Both the position numbers and the translations under genes were made by a program. Below the pieces are notes generated by a model that was given only the letters and a program-made list of their open reading frames with translations, was not told the origin of the DNA and made no database searches. Positions 34,843 through 49,000 of a stretch of 64,000 bases of DNA are shown piece after piece. Origin of the DNA: Saposhnikovia divaricata (Eukaryota; Streptophyta; Magnoliopsida; Apiales; Apiaceae); assembly GCA_036435485.1 (NCBI GenBank), contig CM071596.1:136673001-136737000 (forward strand). Direction: 5' to 3'. Positions within the stretch are counted from its first letter, which is position 1. Each line of letters begins with the position of its first letter.

Positions 34843-37800
34843 ATTTTGTCCTCAGAATCGACCGTAAGAAAATAAGTAATGGGACTTCTCAAACATTTCT
34901 CTTTCAATTCCCAAGTTGTATTCTCAACTCTAGGATTCCTATATATCTACTCATATATCGATAGGCTCATCCTGTAAGCCCTCAAACTTCAAGACAAACT
35001 TAAACCTTTAATTTACAAGTCTCGTTAATTCTACACGCTTAACATTCTTAGGTGAATGTCTGTTATACCGAAAATCGGACATGACCTATTCGTATAATGG
35101 ACTATGCCCGGTACACAACACCTCAATTATTAACCCAATCAATCCATAACAATTTATTCATACACAATACTAAAATAAAACTTGCCTTGATTTGCAATAA
35201 TCATATAAGTGAAAAAAAATTCTGCCTTGACTCGCAGTAACAGGTAAATAAATAAATCTTTAAAACAAATATCCATTAAACCTGTAACGCTCCTACGCAT
35301 AGCTCAGATTGCCCCATATAAAACTTTGAGATAAAGAATATCAAGAAATCACCTAATCATTCTTACTCCCCTTTCAACGTACAATGTTACTCGAGGAGGG
35401 AATAATTAGGAAACTTCTATCTATCCTTAATCCCATTGTTTTACCGAGGCACCATTTACTTTAAAACATATATATATCTTATTTGGAACACAAATTATCC
35501 TGAGGTCACAACCCTCCAATACCATTCATAAATTAAACTTTCAATCCAATTAAACTCTAACAATTCTAGCATATGATAAAATCAGCATTTAACTTGACAT
35601 ACGTAAACCAAAGTATACTTCATCAATAATTAACTTAAAACCTTCAAAACTTATTTAAACTTTGCACATTTTAATTCTAACATTTATCAACAACTGAATA
35701 ACCGAAATATAATATTCCTAGCTGGTCCGTCAAAGTTTTCAATCTCTGTAGACGTCTTAGGCCTTTCCCGATTCATTACTGCTTTGTCTTCATGGCATTC
35801 ACTTCGGTCTTTTCGTCATATCCTGAAAATTATAGTTCTTCCAATTGCAAAGCTCGTACTTAGTAATCATATGCATGTCCTTTTTATATCCTCAAATATC
35901 TTGTGATGTCTTCTGATCTTAAATCTTTGAACCTGATTACATTCCTGGTTGAAATTAATTAATCAACTTTATATCTCTATCTGGTGATAATCCTGGTAAT
36001 TTATCAAGTCATATATCCGAGAAATCTTAACCACTGAAATCCGCTTCACTTTAATTATCTCCTTATCGATATCTCCCACATATATAAAATAACCTTAAAA
36101 TCTTGTCATAATAACCTCTTAGCCCACATGATCGTTAAAACTCCTTTATCCGCTTCCTGCCTCGAAACCCAACTTACATATCTCTTGAAAATCATATTTT
36201 TCACCTTATTCTCCTCACACCTTGTCTGTACTTAGTAGTTAACTATACAATCCAGTCCTAACTCACACTTAATTCTTTTAATTGCTATCCCATCCAGATC
36301 CCAATATCGTCATTCATAGTCATATTGAACTTCTAGTTCCTAATCATATCACTTCTCGCCATATTGTTTCTTCCGCTTACATTATACACTTCCATTCTTA
36401 TTCTCGTACAATTGCAATGCTTCCTCTCGAAATCTTACCTTCTGACTATGGAGCTCTTCCGGTTCTCAATACCTCATATCCTGTAAATAGTTATCTTGTC
36501 TCGTTATCCTGGTTTTAAAATCTTCTAGATCCTACATTCTTTTATAGCCAAATCTCACATTACCTGTTAACATAATTCCTGTAAATTTCCTGGCTCCCTA
36601 TCGTCTTTTTCTTACCATTTTGTTCCATTTGGGTCAATTTACTCTTACTCTTAATAGACATGATCCTTTGCAGTACTTTCAGAAAAGCTGTTAACTCCAA
36701 TATAAATATTTTATAGCTTATCTAAAGCTCTATTTCTTGTTGACCTTTCCTAGAAACAAACTGTCTAGCTTTACTCTATTTCACTCAAGTTATCCCATTC
36801 CAATTCTAAATTCCATATCTGATAATTGATGTCAAATCATTTAAAATCTCTTAATATTCCTGTTTCCATATCTATAGTGAAATATGCCATAAACAAATGT
36901 TCTTCAACAATCTTTCTTTAACATAACTATCACATACCAACTATATCCAATTCCACTTTACTTTTGACCTTAACCAAATTATCATTTCGTGTCCCTGTCA
37001 TCTGCTCCTTAACCATACTCAATTTTTTTTTCGTATTATCAAATCTTGTACATGTGTTGTCAATCCACTATGTAATCTAACTTGATATTCCATCTCTGCT
37101 TTATCCTCAATTCTCAAACCTACTCCAATCTTCATTCGACGTAAATGTAGCTTACACCACTCAAAATTTCATCATCTCCATCTTTCCTGCTCATAATCAT
37201 TGATAACTTTTAGAAATCACAAGGGTTCATAACAAAAGAAATCAATGAGATAGACAGGTGATAACATGTATGAATATAATATGAGTTTTGTTTGATAAGA
37301 ATTTTATAAGAGAATTTAACTGAGAGATCAATATGATCATTGGACTAATTTCAGGTTGCATTTGTCACTTAGGTCAACCGCCATAGCACAAGAAGGGGGC
37401 CAGCCTTCTGTACTTTCATGACAAACACAATCAATGGCATCCCACCAGACTTCTATCACATAGATAAGATGTCCCTGAATCCCCTATATGCATAGGGTTG
37501 TTCATCCAGTCAGAATAAATAAGGGTAAGTATTCAAAGAGAAACAAAAAGAATTCAAAAGTTTCAAAAAGTTTATAGCTATACAATGTTGAATAAGGAAT
37601 AACAATTATTCGAGGAAATTAGAAAGAATTCAAGGGTCTCAATAATTTATATGCGTCATGTTGAATCAAGTGATCCCCTGAAAAATAGAGGTATCTTTGA
37701 AAAAATAGAAATGTGTTTAAATGAATTTGAAAATATTCGCCATCAATTGAAATATAGTTGACTATCAAAGGTGATGGGGTATTATCAAGATAAGAAGAAA

Positions 37801-38245
37801 CAGAAAGAATGGTTAAATCTCCTTAATTAATAAATTAAATGAAATCAATGGCTAGTAATGAATAATCATGTCCTTACTCCATCACATGCCAAAAATCACA
37901 TTTCGCATCTTGTTTACCGCCCTTTCACACCTTCTATATCGTTCACGGGGTAACTAAAGTCGCAAAAGAAATTCTAGAACATACACGAAGGTCTACACGT
38001 AGAATCCTCCAAGCTGGTAACTCCGGTCGTCTATTTAACGTAGGCGGCGCCAAATCAACTTCCTCGTCCAAAGTTGTACCTTCGAATGAATTGAATCTGG
38101 CTCGCGCGATATGTCGAAATACTAACTAACGTCGTAATCGTTGTCCTAATAACCTAAGGCAAATCTTATCATAAATCATTCTATCTAATGTCCCAATTAA
38201 ATACGTATACTTAATCATCTTAACTTATTTCAGTGACCATAACCT

Positions 38246-38260
38246 GTCGCTCTGATACCA
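38246..38260 (-). promoter_or_regulatory. Primer-binding site of element B (initiator tRNA-Met)
   Basis: Minus-strand TGGTATCAGAGCGAC three bases after the 5' LTR end. It is the same primer type as element A, followed by a similar AGGTTAT stretch. Confidence 0.9.
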
Positions 38261-38263
38261 ACC

Positions 38264-40258
38264 TGTAATGCCCCGACTTTCCGATACTGAAAATATACTT
38301 TTTATAATAAAATAGACTTTGATACGTGGGAATTTTAGAAAATTTCGGCATGAAGTATTCGTAAATCGGACCATCCAATTTCAATCAAAACCAAATTCCA
38401 ATTAACAGTTACAAATAAAACTTAATACACCAACGATTCTTCACTGAGGATCGATTCCAGGTTATGGTATGAAACAAGAATCTAATTAATACAAATTATT
38501 ACAACTTCTATTTCTGATCTAATCTCAACTATCGTACCGTCTAATCTGAAGCTCATAGCAAATCCGTGCTTGCTCGCGCTGGCTCTGAAATCTGTCTTGA
38601 ATAGAATACCTCATTGCTCTCATTCGAAAGGAAAAATGTAGGTAAATCATCTTTAAGCCTAACTGCTGGGTAGAAACAAATCAAGACTGAGCCAAAGAAC
38701 GCTCATCAAGTGCATAGTACAGTGAAATACAAATTTATCAATATTTCATTGATGAACAATATCAATGATCAAATCATCTCGAGGAAATAACTCAATTTTC
38801 TTCATAAAATAAAACTTTCCATTTTTCTCTAAACCATAGCTCTTTCTCAAAACATTTCTTTCCTTTATACCATTCTATCATCAAAACATACTTTTCATAA
38901 AACTTTTTTTTTAAAAACATTTAAGATGATTTTATTATTCTCCTCATTACAGACAATACGGGTGATCAACCACGTAAAGTCCCCATTCCTTTGAAATTGG
39001 TTTCCCAATTAGGCAACACATTGGCCTTTCAAATGCTGGACTGGGCACTTCCCCAGCCTCTTTCGCAAAAAAAAATGCTGGACTGGGCACTACCCCAGCC
39101 TCTTACGCCTCCAATCTGAAAGAATCCGTGGAAAACATTTTAACGGAATTCCCCCACAATAAAATCTTTAAACCTTTAAAACATTTCACTTTTTAAGTCC
39201 TTTATACTTATTGATAACAGATCAGCCCAGTATAAGGAATTTTAAAAACATCTTTAATTAATATCTCATTTTAATGAGCAACAATAAAAGATTTAGGGAA
39301 AGTAAAACATTCTATATAAGGAATCATAAACAATAAAACAGTAAGATTAAACTAAGGAGGGTATAGTTTAGCACGACAGAATCATATATCAACAATGAAC
39401 ATGATAAATTAAATAACTGAGCAATTATTTAGATTCTAGAAATGGAAAAACAATTATAAAGAAAACAGGGAATAAGGAAAATTCGAAGTTCAACAGAAGA
39501 TTTAAGTTACTGCACTGGCTAACCACTTATTTCAAGGATTATCAATTTATGAAATTACGCTGTAAAGTTTGAACAACCGGAACAGATTAAAATGAATATT
39601 TAAGAAATTCTAAATTACCCAAGGTCTCACTCCTGTCGGCTAAGCACTCATAGGCTTTAGCTGCCAGAACCGGCATGACAATAATGAGTTTGAATAAATA
39701 AGAATATCTCAATTCATTCTCAATTTAAATCGTCACTGAACAACACATGCCTCAACAACAATCTAAACCTCGAATTATCTTACAACAATTTGAAGAAAAA
39801 CTTTCTTTAAAGAATATTAATAAAGACGGGAAAAATTTATATAAAATAATTTTATATAATTCAACACCTGAACAATAGGTGAGAAAAATAAACAATGATA
39901 GAATAATTTGAGAATGATTGTTTGTAAATTAATAGAAGAAGAATGTCTCTGGGAATAAAATAAAGGAGTTAGACATTAGCAAAATGGTTTGAAAGGAATA
40001 TCGTATAAACAATCAGAACATGTTTACATTATACAGAATAAAAATTGAAGAGTATAATTGTTTTCAAAATGGATATCGAAAGAACAATAAATAACATAGA
40101 AGGTTTCACATCACTTAAATAATAAGTGAGGTATAGTAAACTTGCCTCATTATATGCAGTTTCCATTTCCATCACACTGACTCGTCATTCGCTTTACATC
40201 CACTCTACTTCTATATACTTTGGCCTCTACTCGATAGTACATTCGTCTTCTTCTAAAA
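38264..40258 (-). repeat. Element B 5' LTR, inner part
   Basis: This corresponds to 30715-32728 of the 3' LTR. It includes the shared module (38320-38378), a micro-ORF (38623-38525), two hairpin units (39035-39109) and ends with TAAAA (40254-40258), the target of Sirevirus I. The LTR continues at 53107. Confidence 0.88.
38525..38623 (-). CDS. Micro-ORF in element B 5' LTR (32 aa)
   Basis: Begins MRAMRYSIQDRFQSQ and ends IRRYDS, in the same frame as the 3' LTR copy. MRAM matches MKAM of element C. A 10 bp deletion just upstream removes part of the pyrimidine tract but leaves a CAGCAG acceptor. Confidence 0.35.
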   Translation of the reverse strand: MRAMRYSIQDRFQSQREQARICYELQIRRYDS

Positions 40259-41549
40259 TGTTGAGTAATGAATACAGTAAAAGAATACAAAGGGGGGGGG
40301 GTGAATGGATTCTTGAACTTTTCTTCGTTCTTGAATCTTTGCAGCAAGATATGTGTTTAGTGTGTGAGATATGTAAGTGCGGATAACAAATACAAACATA
40401 ACACAATATTACTTTAATCTAATATTTTATTAGATAAAGATTTTGCTACAATCTGTGAATACAAATGATAGTATTCTCAGCTTCGTTTTACTCAGAGAGA
40501 TATTTCTTGTGATGTTTCTCTAAAAACTTATCTGCTAAGGAAGTGAGGCTGTATCCTTATAGACATGGATACACCTACTTACTACAAATAAGGTAGGTAA
40601 ACAAAATACTTTCAATTCTGTCTATCTCATTTGAGTAAGAGTCCAAACGGTTACAGATTTGACTTTGCAAAGCCTGTTCAGATCCACTTCTTTAGCTCCT
40701 TATCCCCTGACTTATCTCTCCAAGCTTCTTTGTAGGCTTTCCAACGTGCTTTATAGTACATAGTCAAATAAAGCGTCTTGGCTTGTTGCAGGTTTCTGAC
40801 TTGTACAATTCTTCAGTATTTTGTCTTCAAGAATGTATTCGAGATGTGGCTAAGTGAGTGATTCGAGAACTAGAATTGACTTAATCGATAACTCTGAGTT
40901 CTCGAATAGTGTTATATTGACATATGGAATCACTTCTCGAATAGCTCTTTTCTCTGGGAGTCCGTGAGATATCGAATAGAGCATTTTGACATATCGAATC
41001 CCTGAGATGTCGAATAGCATCTTGAGTCTTTGAGATATCGAATGTAGCTTTGACTTGTTGACCCTTTTGAGAACTCGAATATCACCTTTGACCTGTTGAC
41101 TCCTTGAGTTCTCGAACAGAGTAATAGACATATCGAATCTCTGAGATATAGAATGAGATATCGAACAGTGTATTCAGAGATATCGAATAGTGTCTTCTGA
41201 GATATCGAACCCCTGACTTCTCGAATGCTAGACTTCTTGAATAGAGAAATGTACTTCTCGAATTGGTACTTAGGAAAATTCTTCATTTCTTCAAATCCCA
41301 ACTGTGATTATTTGGCAGTCTTTATCTCCTTGCTTGAGGCATGAACCTTGGAACTTCTTTCAAGCATTATTCTTGACTTAATAAGTACAGTTACACAGCT
41401 AGAATTTGATGCCTATTACAAGTACAAAACAAGTAGAAACTCTACAACTAGAGGTTCCCTCAGTTAAGAGGTCATGTAATTAATGCATAGCATTACAAGC
41501 AACTTAGGCTTGTTATTAGATGTATTCAGGCATGCCTCTGTGACTAACA
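40259..41549 (-). repeat. Solo-like LTR of Sirevirus I (1,291 bp)
   Basis: On the minus strand it starts TGTTAGTCACAGAGG and ends CTCAACA, and it is flanked on both sides by TAAAA (40254-40258 and 41550-41554), as a solo LTR would be. It is followed by B sequence instead of by the polypurine tract and env tail. It holds many TCGAATA / GATATCGAA motifs (40850-41250) and a G-run at 40292-40301 (C-run in sense) near its end. The copy at 51813-53106 differs by roughly 2% by eye. Confidence 0.9.
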
Positions 41550-42335
41550 TAAAACTTGTCAGCCGCTCCCCGAGTACACTCGTCAATTTCAAAAATTATT
41601 CCATTCTTCAGGATTCTATCTATGCTTGCACTGGCCCATAGCTGGCCTCCTATTCGTACCTATATACAGATAAAGTACTACTTCAGTATGCGTATTATCA
41701 TAACCGTCTAACTCGTCCTACCCAAACGCGTCCTATCACGCTTTATAATTTAACATATACAACATTTATTAATCACTTTCTCAAAATAGTACAGTATAGT
41801 CCTATAAACCACATAGGCCCTTAGCTCGTAATAATAATTTACAATTATGCTAGTTTTCACATATATCATATCTATTTACAATTACTTGTTATCAATTTGC
41901 TATACAAATTACCAAATAATTCTAAGAAAATTCGGACAGTACCTCCTTTAAAATATCGTCTAACCTGCCTGAAAACAACCGAACCAAATCAATGCATAAT
42001 TTATAGCCATCATTTAAATACTAAATAATAACATAATTATAATTATTTGCTAAATATGAAAATACTATTTTTAGAAGGTTTATAATTTTAGAAAATTCGG
42101 CAGCATCCCCTTCGCACGGGTAGCCTACCAGTCGGACACAGCCGACACAAAACCAACAATCACAATGATAATTATCCGCACATCATACCACTACTTATTA
42201 CACCTTAATAATCCAAATCAATAACGCAATTACAATTAACACTAATAATTCACAATCAAATCTTTCTAACATACAATAAAATTTATAACTAGAAACAATA
42301 TGTTATATAATTTAATTAGGAATCAGAATAATTCA
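41550..42335 (-). repeat. Duplicated 786 bp block of element B LTR, copy 1
   Basis: Near-identical to 53107-53892 and present once in the uninterrupted 3' LTR (about 32724-33510). It ends at AATAATTCA, where the sequence jumps without homology into the env-like region of Sirevirus I. Confidence 0.93.
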
Positions 42336-45130
42336 GGTAGCCTTGCTGGTTGACCATCCCTTAACTCATCAAAGAGACTCTTGCTGTTTTCATCCTTCTT
42401 TTCAATCAGTCCAAGGAACACATCCACTTCTGAGTGTTTTAGACCTTGTAGAGTGTTGATGGTTAAGTGCCATATCTTATTCTTTCCTACCATAATTATC
42501 TCTTTGAGCCATAGGCCATCAACTCTCCTTGGTACTACAGTGAGATAGTCAATCTGACTCTTCAGACTCCTATGATATGATAAAGCATCACCAGCCTGTT
42601 CTCTTGAGACTTTCAGAAACTCCAAGAATGCATCATCATGATAGACATTTGAGTTTGCAATTTCTTGTAGCTTGGCCTCAGTGACCACCTTCACTTCTAC
42701 TGGCTTGGCACTCTTAGATATGGAGAATGGAGGTTTGTCAGATGGCATACTCCCTGCAAACACTGTGGTTGTGATAGATTGCTTTTGACCACTAGGAGTA
42801 GTGATGTGCATAGTTGGTAGAGTGACAACTAGCAGAGAAGTAGGCTCACCAACTTTGGCTTTTCCTTTGCCAGGCACATGAGTTAAAGATTTGGAAGCTC
42901 TTTGATGGCCACCCTCATTGAACTTGATGCCCTTTTCTAGTGGTCTCCCCCTTTGGATTTGAGTTTCTTGATGTCCTCTTCTCCCCCTTAGGCTTGTTGT
43001 CAGGCACAGAGGCTGTAGAAGTGACCTTTGGAGTTGAAGATTCATCAGGCAGAGGGAGACCCATGTGCTTCATCATAGCAGCTAACATGGACTGTTGATG
43101 CAGAAGAACATCAGCTGTGGTGGTGGCTTGAGTGTTCAACTGCTCAGTCAGAGTGGTAACAGTATTTGTAAGATGAGCATTAGACTGGGTGAGAGAGGCT
43201 ACTTCCCTTTCAAGAGCATTGACATTTGTGAACAGTTCAGTAGATTTGAAGCCAGATAAGGATTGTTCTTTCAGTCTCTGCACTTCAAACTTAGACATAG
43301 AATGCACTGGGACTTCAGTAGGCAGCTTGTCTCCATACTGATTTGCAAACATAGTTCTTAGCATGGCATTGGCTTCTGTTGTCTGATCAGAAAGATTTTG
43401 AAATTTGTGCCCCAGACCTTTGACAGTATCTGATAGAATGGCTAAACCATTATCCATCTTTGTACAAGTAGCCTTGCAGGTTCGAATGTCCTTAAGAACA
43501 GTCTCCATTTGAGGGAATTTAGCATTAAAAGACCTTTTTATCTCATGCACCTCTTGAGTTGTTGCTGTGTAAACTGTTTGAACTTCTATTTTCAGGCCCT
43601 TGCCAAGGTAGTGTGCAGCCTTGAGAATGCCTTTGTAGGTGTCATTGACTGCCTCATTAAGATATGCCCCAGCATACATTCCCTAACCATCTAAATGTGG
43701 TACCTGGGTGGTGAGCAAGGTGTCATGCACCAAGTCACTTGAATCCATTGGCTCATCAAGAGAAAAGAATTCTTGATGATCAATGCCTTGCTCCTCAATT
43801 GCTTGAGTTGCAGGCTCCAAAGAAATATGAGTGGTAGATTCTGGAAGAGAAGTGTGTTGTAGATTAGATTTTGGCAACTCCCCCTGAGAGATAGAGGGAG
43901 TTTCAATTGTGATGTGCTCTCCACTCAGTGTTGTGCCAGCCTTATCACTCCCATGTGTTGACTCTGTACAAATTGGTGCATTGGGGAGGATGCTTTATTC
44001 TATAGATGCACCCTGTTGGGAGGATACATCTAGTGAGCTGTGTGCCCCTGATTTTACAACTTCAGCCATTTGGGTGACTGAAGAGGTGGTTTTAGACTTC
44101 TTCTTCTTCTTTAGGATAATGATAGGTGACTCAGGTTCCTCACATTCTAAACCTAGTTCTACAGCCAAGGCTGCTTCAGTTAAGATGTTTAAAGGTTCAG
44201 AAGCAACCTGTTTTCTCTTCTTTTTACTAACATCACCCTTTTGAGAGGATGATGCAGTTGGCTCTGTGTTTGGTAGAGTGTTTGTCTGAGAGGGTTAGTT
44301 AGCAACCCTTGGGTTAGCATTTTATTCTTCTTGCTTAGGCTGTGCTAACTGAGACTTAGACTCAAATATTGGCATGTTGTGGGGGTAAGACCTAAACAAA
44401 CCCTCCATGTGGGGAGTTATCTTAAGCCTTACATCCACATCATTCCTAGTCTCCAAGTTACCAAAAATGAGTTTGGTCATGGACCTAGGATAGCCTATTT
44501 TACTTTTATCTATTCCAGGCAATTCAATAATGAAGCATTTTTAAAATTAAGTACTGATTGAACAAAGCGAGGAAAGAAAATTTCATTACCTCTCTTAGCT
44601 GTGTTCTTACCAAGTCTCCCATATAGCTCCTGTAAGATGAGATGTCCAACATCTATCTTTCTCCCATGAGCCAAGGCATAGGCAAGCTGCTGCACAGGTG
44701 TACTAATCTGGTCAAAGATCGATTTCCTTGCAGTGAATACATGAAGGAGTGTAGCAAAAACATAGCTCCGTTCTTTTATCAAGTACTTCCTATTCAGCTT
44801 CCCAAGTTTAATAGCATCTGAGTAGTTGATAAATTCAAAGAATTCTTCCAACTCAGCATCGGTGGCCAGGAAGTCATATGCCTCTTGCTGCAAATCCAAG
44901 GCTTGATTCATGTCTGCGGTAGTGATAGTAATATCCTCGCCTTGAATCTTGCAGTAGACAACATATGAGGTGATAGCATTCTCAAGGGTGATGACCTCCA
45001 CAGTAGCTGTCCTCCAAAATTGTTCTAATAAGTCTACGTACAGGGTTGGGTTGGCTGAGAGTGCACCCTTGATGTAAGATTCAGACAACCATCGAACAAA
45101 GCACTTGAAATTAGCATTTGGTGCTTCCAC
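42336..45130 (-). pseudogene. Env-like gene of Sirevirus I, 3'-truncated and frameshifted
   Basis: It starts at ATG 45130 (MEAPNANFKCFVRWLSESYI). The first ~200 codons contain NPTLYVDLLEQFWRTA, which corresponds to ETPLY ... VEEVWSTA in F. Later frames (44522-44322, 43877-43683, 43679-42915, 43045-42336) follow after several shifts and stops. A coiled-coil stretch (VASLTQSNAHLTNTVTTLTE) is near 43140-43200. The gene is cut at 42336 by the rearrangement, so its C-terminus, the polypurine tract and the adjoining 3' LTR junction are missing. Its role in Sireviruses is not established. Confidence 0.75.
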
Positions 45131-46025
45131 ATCACTGGTAATTGCGATGAAATTTTTGAGATGGTATGGTGAGTTGAGTGTTTGCCATCTGGGTAGAGAA
45201 GAGAAGAGAATTAAGGTTGAAGAAGAAATTTGCAGTTAGGGTTTTCAGAGGTTTTAGGAGTTTAGATGCTTGAGAAATCGAACGAAATGAGTTGAACAGT
45301 TGTGAAATTGTATATATATGAATAACCTGAGTTGTCGATTAGATATATGATCTGTATCGACAAGTCATTCGAGAAGTATAAAACAACTATTCGATAAGTT
45401 AAGAATGGCTTATTCGATATCTCAGGCAGTTTATAACTCACAGCTGGCAGTTATTTAACTCAGAAAATAATTCTAAGATAAATAAAATATGTTTTATGAG
45501 CGAAATGAAATTTTGAATATAAATCCAAAAAGCGATTAAGTGTCAGCGAAAAATCAACCTTTTCAAATGATTCGATAACTCAAATGCAGTATACGAGAAC
45601 TCCATCACTAGAGAACTAAAATACTCTATTCGAGAACTAAGAGTGTGCTATTCGATTTCTCCAAAAGACACTATTCGAGAACTCAGGAGGGTTCTAGATA
45701 GGCCTATTCGAGAACTCGAGCCATGACATAACAATGAACCATTCGAGAAGTCTGACTTATCGAACTATACTTTTCACTCATAAAATTCAATTTTCACTAT
45801 CTTTTAAAATTTACCAGAAATATTCACTGAAGAATATTCTACCAAATTAAATAGTGATTCTCTCAAAATTTCACAGAAATTTCAAGCTAAAGATGTATGA
45901 TTTTCAACATATGCAGCATTATGGAATATTTATAAATCATACTCCAGCCAATACTTACTTCAAAAATATTGAGCATTTGATAAAGTAAGTATTTACTGCT
46001 GCAACAATCTAGTTGATATATTCAC
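45131..46025 (-). other. Spacer between pol and env-like gene of Sirevirus I
   Basis: No frame. About a dozen TTCGAGAACTC, TTCGATATC and related motifs occur between 45240 and 45780, the same motif type that fills the LTR of this element. Confidence 0.65.
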
Positions 46026-49000
46026 TTAGCCAGAATTTGAAGAATTCAGCATTCCAATCTCACTAACCAACCTTGTGAAGGTGGCTTCATCTAATGGTTT
46101 AGTGAATATGTCAGCTAGTTGTTTTTCTGTGGGAACATAATGTAACTCAATGGTTCCATTAGTTGCATGCTCCCTTATGAAGTGATATCTGATGTCAATG
46201 TGCTTTGTCCTAGAATGATTGACAGGATTGGAAACTATAGAGATTGCACTTGTGTTGTCACACATGATTGGAATTCTTTCCAACACAAGTCCATAATCTC
46301 TAAGTTGGTTTCTGATCCAAAGCACTTGAGCACAGCAACTTCCAGCAGCTATGTACTCAGCTTCAGCTGTGGAAGTTGACACAGATTGTTGTTTCTTGCT
46401 GTACAAAGAGACTAACCTTTGTCCAAGAAACTGGCAGCTACCTGAGGTGCTTTTCCTATCCACTCTGCATCCAGCATAATCAGCATCAGAATAACCAACC
46501 AGATTGAACCCTGTGTCCTTAGGATACCATAACCCCAAGTTTGGTGTGCCCTTCAGATATTTAAAAATCCTCTTTATTGCTGTCATATATGATTCCTTTG
46601 GATTTGATTGAAACCTTGCACACAAGCATGTTGCAAACATGATGTCTGGCCTACTAGCAGTGAGGTAGAGTAGAGAACCAACCATGCCTCTGTAGATTGA
46701 AATATTTACCTTCTTGCCTTTAACATCTTCGTCTAACTTGGTGGCAGTGGCCATGGGTGTCTTTGCAGGTGAGCATTCTTCCAAGTCAAATTTCTTAAAT
46801 AGATCCTTGATGTATTTTGTTTGACTTATAAAAATGCCATCCTTCCTTTGACTAACTTGTAGCCCAAGAAAGAATGTTAATTCTCCCATCATACTCATCT
46901 CATATCTGCTCTGCATGAGCTTAGAGAATTTTTCACACAGCTTCTCATTTGTAGAGCCAAATATGATATCATCCACATAGATTTGAACTAAGATAATATC
47001 ATCACCATGTTTCTTGTAAAACAGTGTCTTGTCCAGTGTGCCTCTAGTGAATTGATTCTCCAGTAGAAATTGTGATAGTGTGTCATACCATGCCCTAGGA
47101 GCTTGCTTAAGTTCATACAATGCTTTAAGCAATCTGTAGACAAAGTGAGGGAATTGTGGATCCTCAAAGCCAGGTGGCTGTTGCACATATACTTCTTCTT
47201 CCAACTCCCCATTCAGAAATGCACTCTTGACATCCATTTGATAAACCTTGAAATTAGAATGTGCAGCAAATGCCAAGAAAATTCTGATGGCCTCTAGTCT
47301 AGCAACAGGGGCAAAAGTCTCATCATAGTCAATGCCTTCCTGTTGAGAGTATCCTTTTGCAACCAACCTTACTTTGTTTCTTATGACTACACCATTTTCA
47401 TCCATCTTATTCCTTAGAACCCATTTTGTTCCAACAATGGTTCTATCCTTTGGTGCAGGCACAAGTTCCCATACTTTGCTTCTTTCAAATTGATTTAGCT
47501 CCTCTTGCATAGCAATTATCCAATCAGGATCCAACAATGCATCATCAAGTTTCTCAGGCTCAACTTGGGATAGAAAGCAACCATAGAGACATTCATTTAG
47601 AGTTGCTCTCCTTGTCCTCACTCCTACATTTGGATCTCCAATTATCTGATCTGCAGTATACGATCTATCCCATTTCCTTGCATGTTTAGATTGATTTCTC
47701 AGCCTTGATGTTGCTTCATCATCCAGATCATGATCATTTACATTTCCTCCCCCTGTGAAGTTGCCATTAATCACAGGTGTGTCTTGGATGCTTGTTTCTT
47801 CATTGTTGATTGACACAGGTTCTTCATTCACTTGAGTTTGTTAGATTGTGGGCTCAAATTCAGTTTCAATCTCCTCATCAGAATCATCTAGATTGTCAAA
47901 CTTCAAAGGATCTTTATCTTCATCATTGGCTTCTTCTAATCCAGGTAGTTTGCTGTCATCAAATGTCACATCTATGCTTTCCATAACTTTCTTTTGACTG
48001 ATGACATAAACTTTGTATGCAATTCTTTCCATAGAGTAGCCAAGAAAAATTCCTTCAAATGCTTTTGCATCAAACTTTCCAACATATTCTGAATTGTCTT
48101 TTAACACAAAGCATTTGCTTCCAAAAGTATGAACATACTTTAGAGTAGGCTTCTTTCCAGTCATCAAGTTGTAAGGTGTCTTTCCAGTGTTTTTGTTGAT
48201 GAGGGTTCTGTTTTAGATATAGCATGCAGTGCTCACAGCCTCAACCCAAAAACATGTAGGCATCTTTGCATCAAGTAACATTGTTCTAGCAGCCTCAATC
48301 AGAGTTCTATTCTTTCTCTCAACAACTCCATTTTGTTGTGGAGTCCTTGGAGCTGAGAATTGTTGAGAAATACCATTCTCTTTGCAGAATGCTTCAAGCA
48401 TGGCATTTCTGAACTCTGTTCCATTATCACTTTTTAATGCAATCACACTTGTATTGTTGGCCTTTGCTTCCTTGTCAGTTTTCTTTATATGCTCAATGAT
48501 TACTTGTGGATCCTCATCCTTTGATACCAGAAATTCTACCCATGTATACCTTGTGAAATCATCAACCATCACTAGAGCATACTTCCTCCTTCCTAGTGAC
48601 ACAATATTGACAGGCCCAAACAAGTCCATATGAATTATTTGTAGGGGCTTGGTTATTGATGTCACTGTCTTTGACTTGTGGCTTGATCTTTTCATTTTTC
48701 CTTTTTGACACGCCTCACACACTCCTTCTTGACAGAATTCAAGTGTGGGCATGCCTCTCACTAACTCCCTCTTGACTAGAGAATTAATGCCTTTGAAGTT
48801 CAAGTGTGATAGCTTCTTGTGCCACAGCCAACTATCTTCATTTGATGCTTTTGAGTAAAAGCAACAAATTTTGTCCTTGTTTGCAGAGTTCATATTGGCT
48901 ACAAACAGGCTTCCTTTCCTTACTCTAGATAGAGCAAAGTCACCAGTCTTCTCGTGGGTGATCAAACATTCATCTTTGTCAAAATTTACTTTGAAGCCTC

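Larger units (their letters stand above)
34825..38263 (-). other. Element B interior, non-coding
   Basis: 3,439 bp without frames of note. The polypurine tract is at 34825-34842. The part at 35330-35450 resembles, reversed, the middle of the LTR of element A (9765-9890: AGAAGTTT-C, CATTGTACGT, GGAGTAAGAATGATT, CTTGATATTCTTT, TCAAAGTTTTAT). Next to it, 35280-35300 reads (minus) GGAGCGTTACAGG, like an LTR end, and 35060-35100 resembles the shared LTR module. The interior is therefore a mosaic that includes LTR-derived sequence. Confidence 0.7.

Noticed and set aside
36282..36518. 78-codon frame in the interior of element B
   Set aside because: It is on the strand opposite to the element and lacks any domain; the length is expected by chance in 3.4 kb.
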